DNA from: Pseudomonadota bacterium
GTDB taxonomy: Bacteria; Pseudomonadota; Alphaproteobacteria; Rhizobiales; Kaistiaceae
Direction: 5' to 3'
DNA: 13,334 bases
NCBI GenBank assembly: GCA_023391905.1
Contig: JAEWAD010000330.1
Coordinates: forward strand, 1 to 13,334
The notes beneath the pieces were generated by a model. It did not search any database and had not been told where the DNA came from. It saw nothing but the letters and a program-made list of their open reading frames with translations. Numbering within the stretch: the stretch's first letter is position 1; every line of letters begins with the position of its first letter. Shown piece by piece: positions 13,298 through 13,334 of this stretch. The translations under genes were made by a program, and so were the position numbers.

Positions 13298-13334
13298 CTG
13301 TGTCTTATACACATATACGAGCCCACGAGACAAA
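13298..13334 (+). other. Nextera sequencing-adapter remnant (assembly artefact)
   Basis: Bases 13298-13331 match the reverse complement of the Nextera read-2 transposase adapter at 31 of 34 positions. They include the mosaic-end core TCTTATACACAT (13303-13314) and CGAGCCCACGAGAC (13318-13331). Mismatches are at 13302, 13315 and 13317. The last AAA could be index or error bases. This stretch is not genomic. Confidence 0.93.

Overview
The window reads as a high-GC chromosomal segment from an alphaproteobacterium, most likely Hyphomicrobiales (rhizobia-like). This rests on codon use, the density of ABC uptake operons with ATGA-type gene overlaps, and the protein styles; no rRNA or other marker is present to fix the genus. 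Coding density is high, and no tRNA, rRNA, CRISPR array or full insertion sequence was seen.

Layout: (1) 3-197, the C-terminal end of a membrane protein, probably an MFS transporter, on +. (2) 213-1052, an SDR oxidoreductase on -, divergent from (3) a + strand nucleoside-type uptake and salvage operon. That operon holds a BMP-family periplasmic binding protein (1229-2242), a strong intrinsic terminator (2264-2295), a double-NBD ATPase (2416-3957), two permeases (4655-5683 and 5680-6609) and a nucleoside hydrolase (6641-7594). (4) Between the ATPase and the first permease, on the opposite strand, sits a complete hicAB toxin-antitoxin module. (5) 7784-9760, a BetT-like choline/betaine transporter starting at GTG. 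(6) 9761-10154, a gene-free leader with a LacI-type operator and adjacent hairpins. (7) A sugar operon: an amidohydrolase-type lactonase (10155-11018), an RbsA/RhaT-type ATPase (11015-12541) and an RbsC/RhaP/LsrC-type permease (12538 onward) cut off by the contig end.

The most striking feature is the hicAB module. It is bounded by a perfect 24-bp direct repeat (3937-3960 and 4638-4661). Each copy contains the ATPase's last codons and stop together with the permease's ribosome binding site, start codon and second codon. Removing one repeat plus the 677-bp insert restores a standard ATGA-overlapped ATPase-permease junction. The insertion therefore left both neighbours intact. In addition, the now-orphaned left-copy ATG opens a reading frame that crosses the whole antisense of hicBA and stops at the right-copy TGA, again overlapping the permease ATG, so translational coupling may survive the insertion.

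Functional picture: the first operon would import nucleosides through the binding protein, ATPase and two permeases and split them into base and ribose. The last operon would import a sugar, perhaps a deoxyhexose such as rhamnose or fucose, and hydrolyse an aldonolactone from its oxidation. BetT would supply choline or betaine for osmoprotection. The last ~37 bases (13298-13334) are not genomic: they match a Nextera transposase read-2 adapter with three mismatches, so the final permease is truncated by an assembly artefact.
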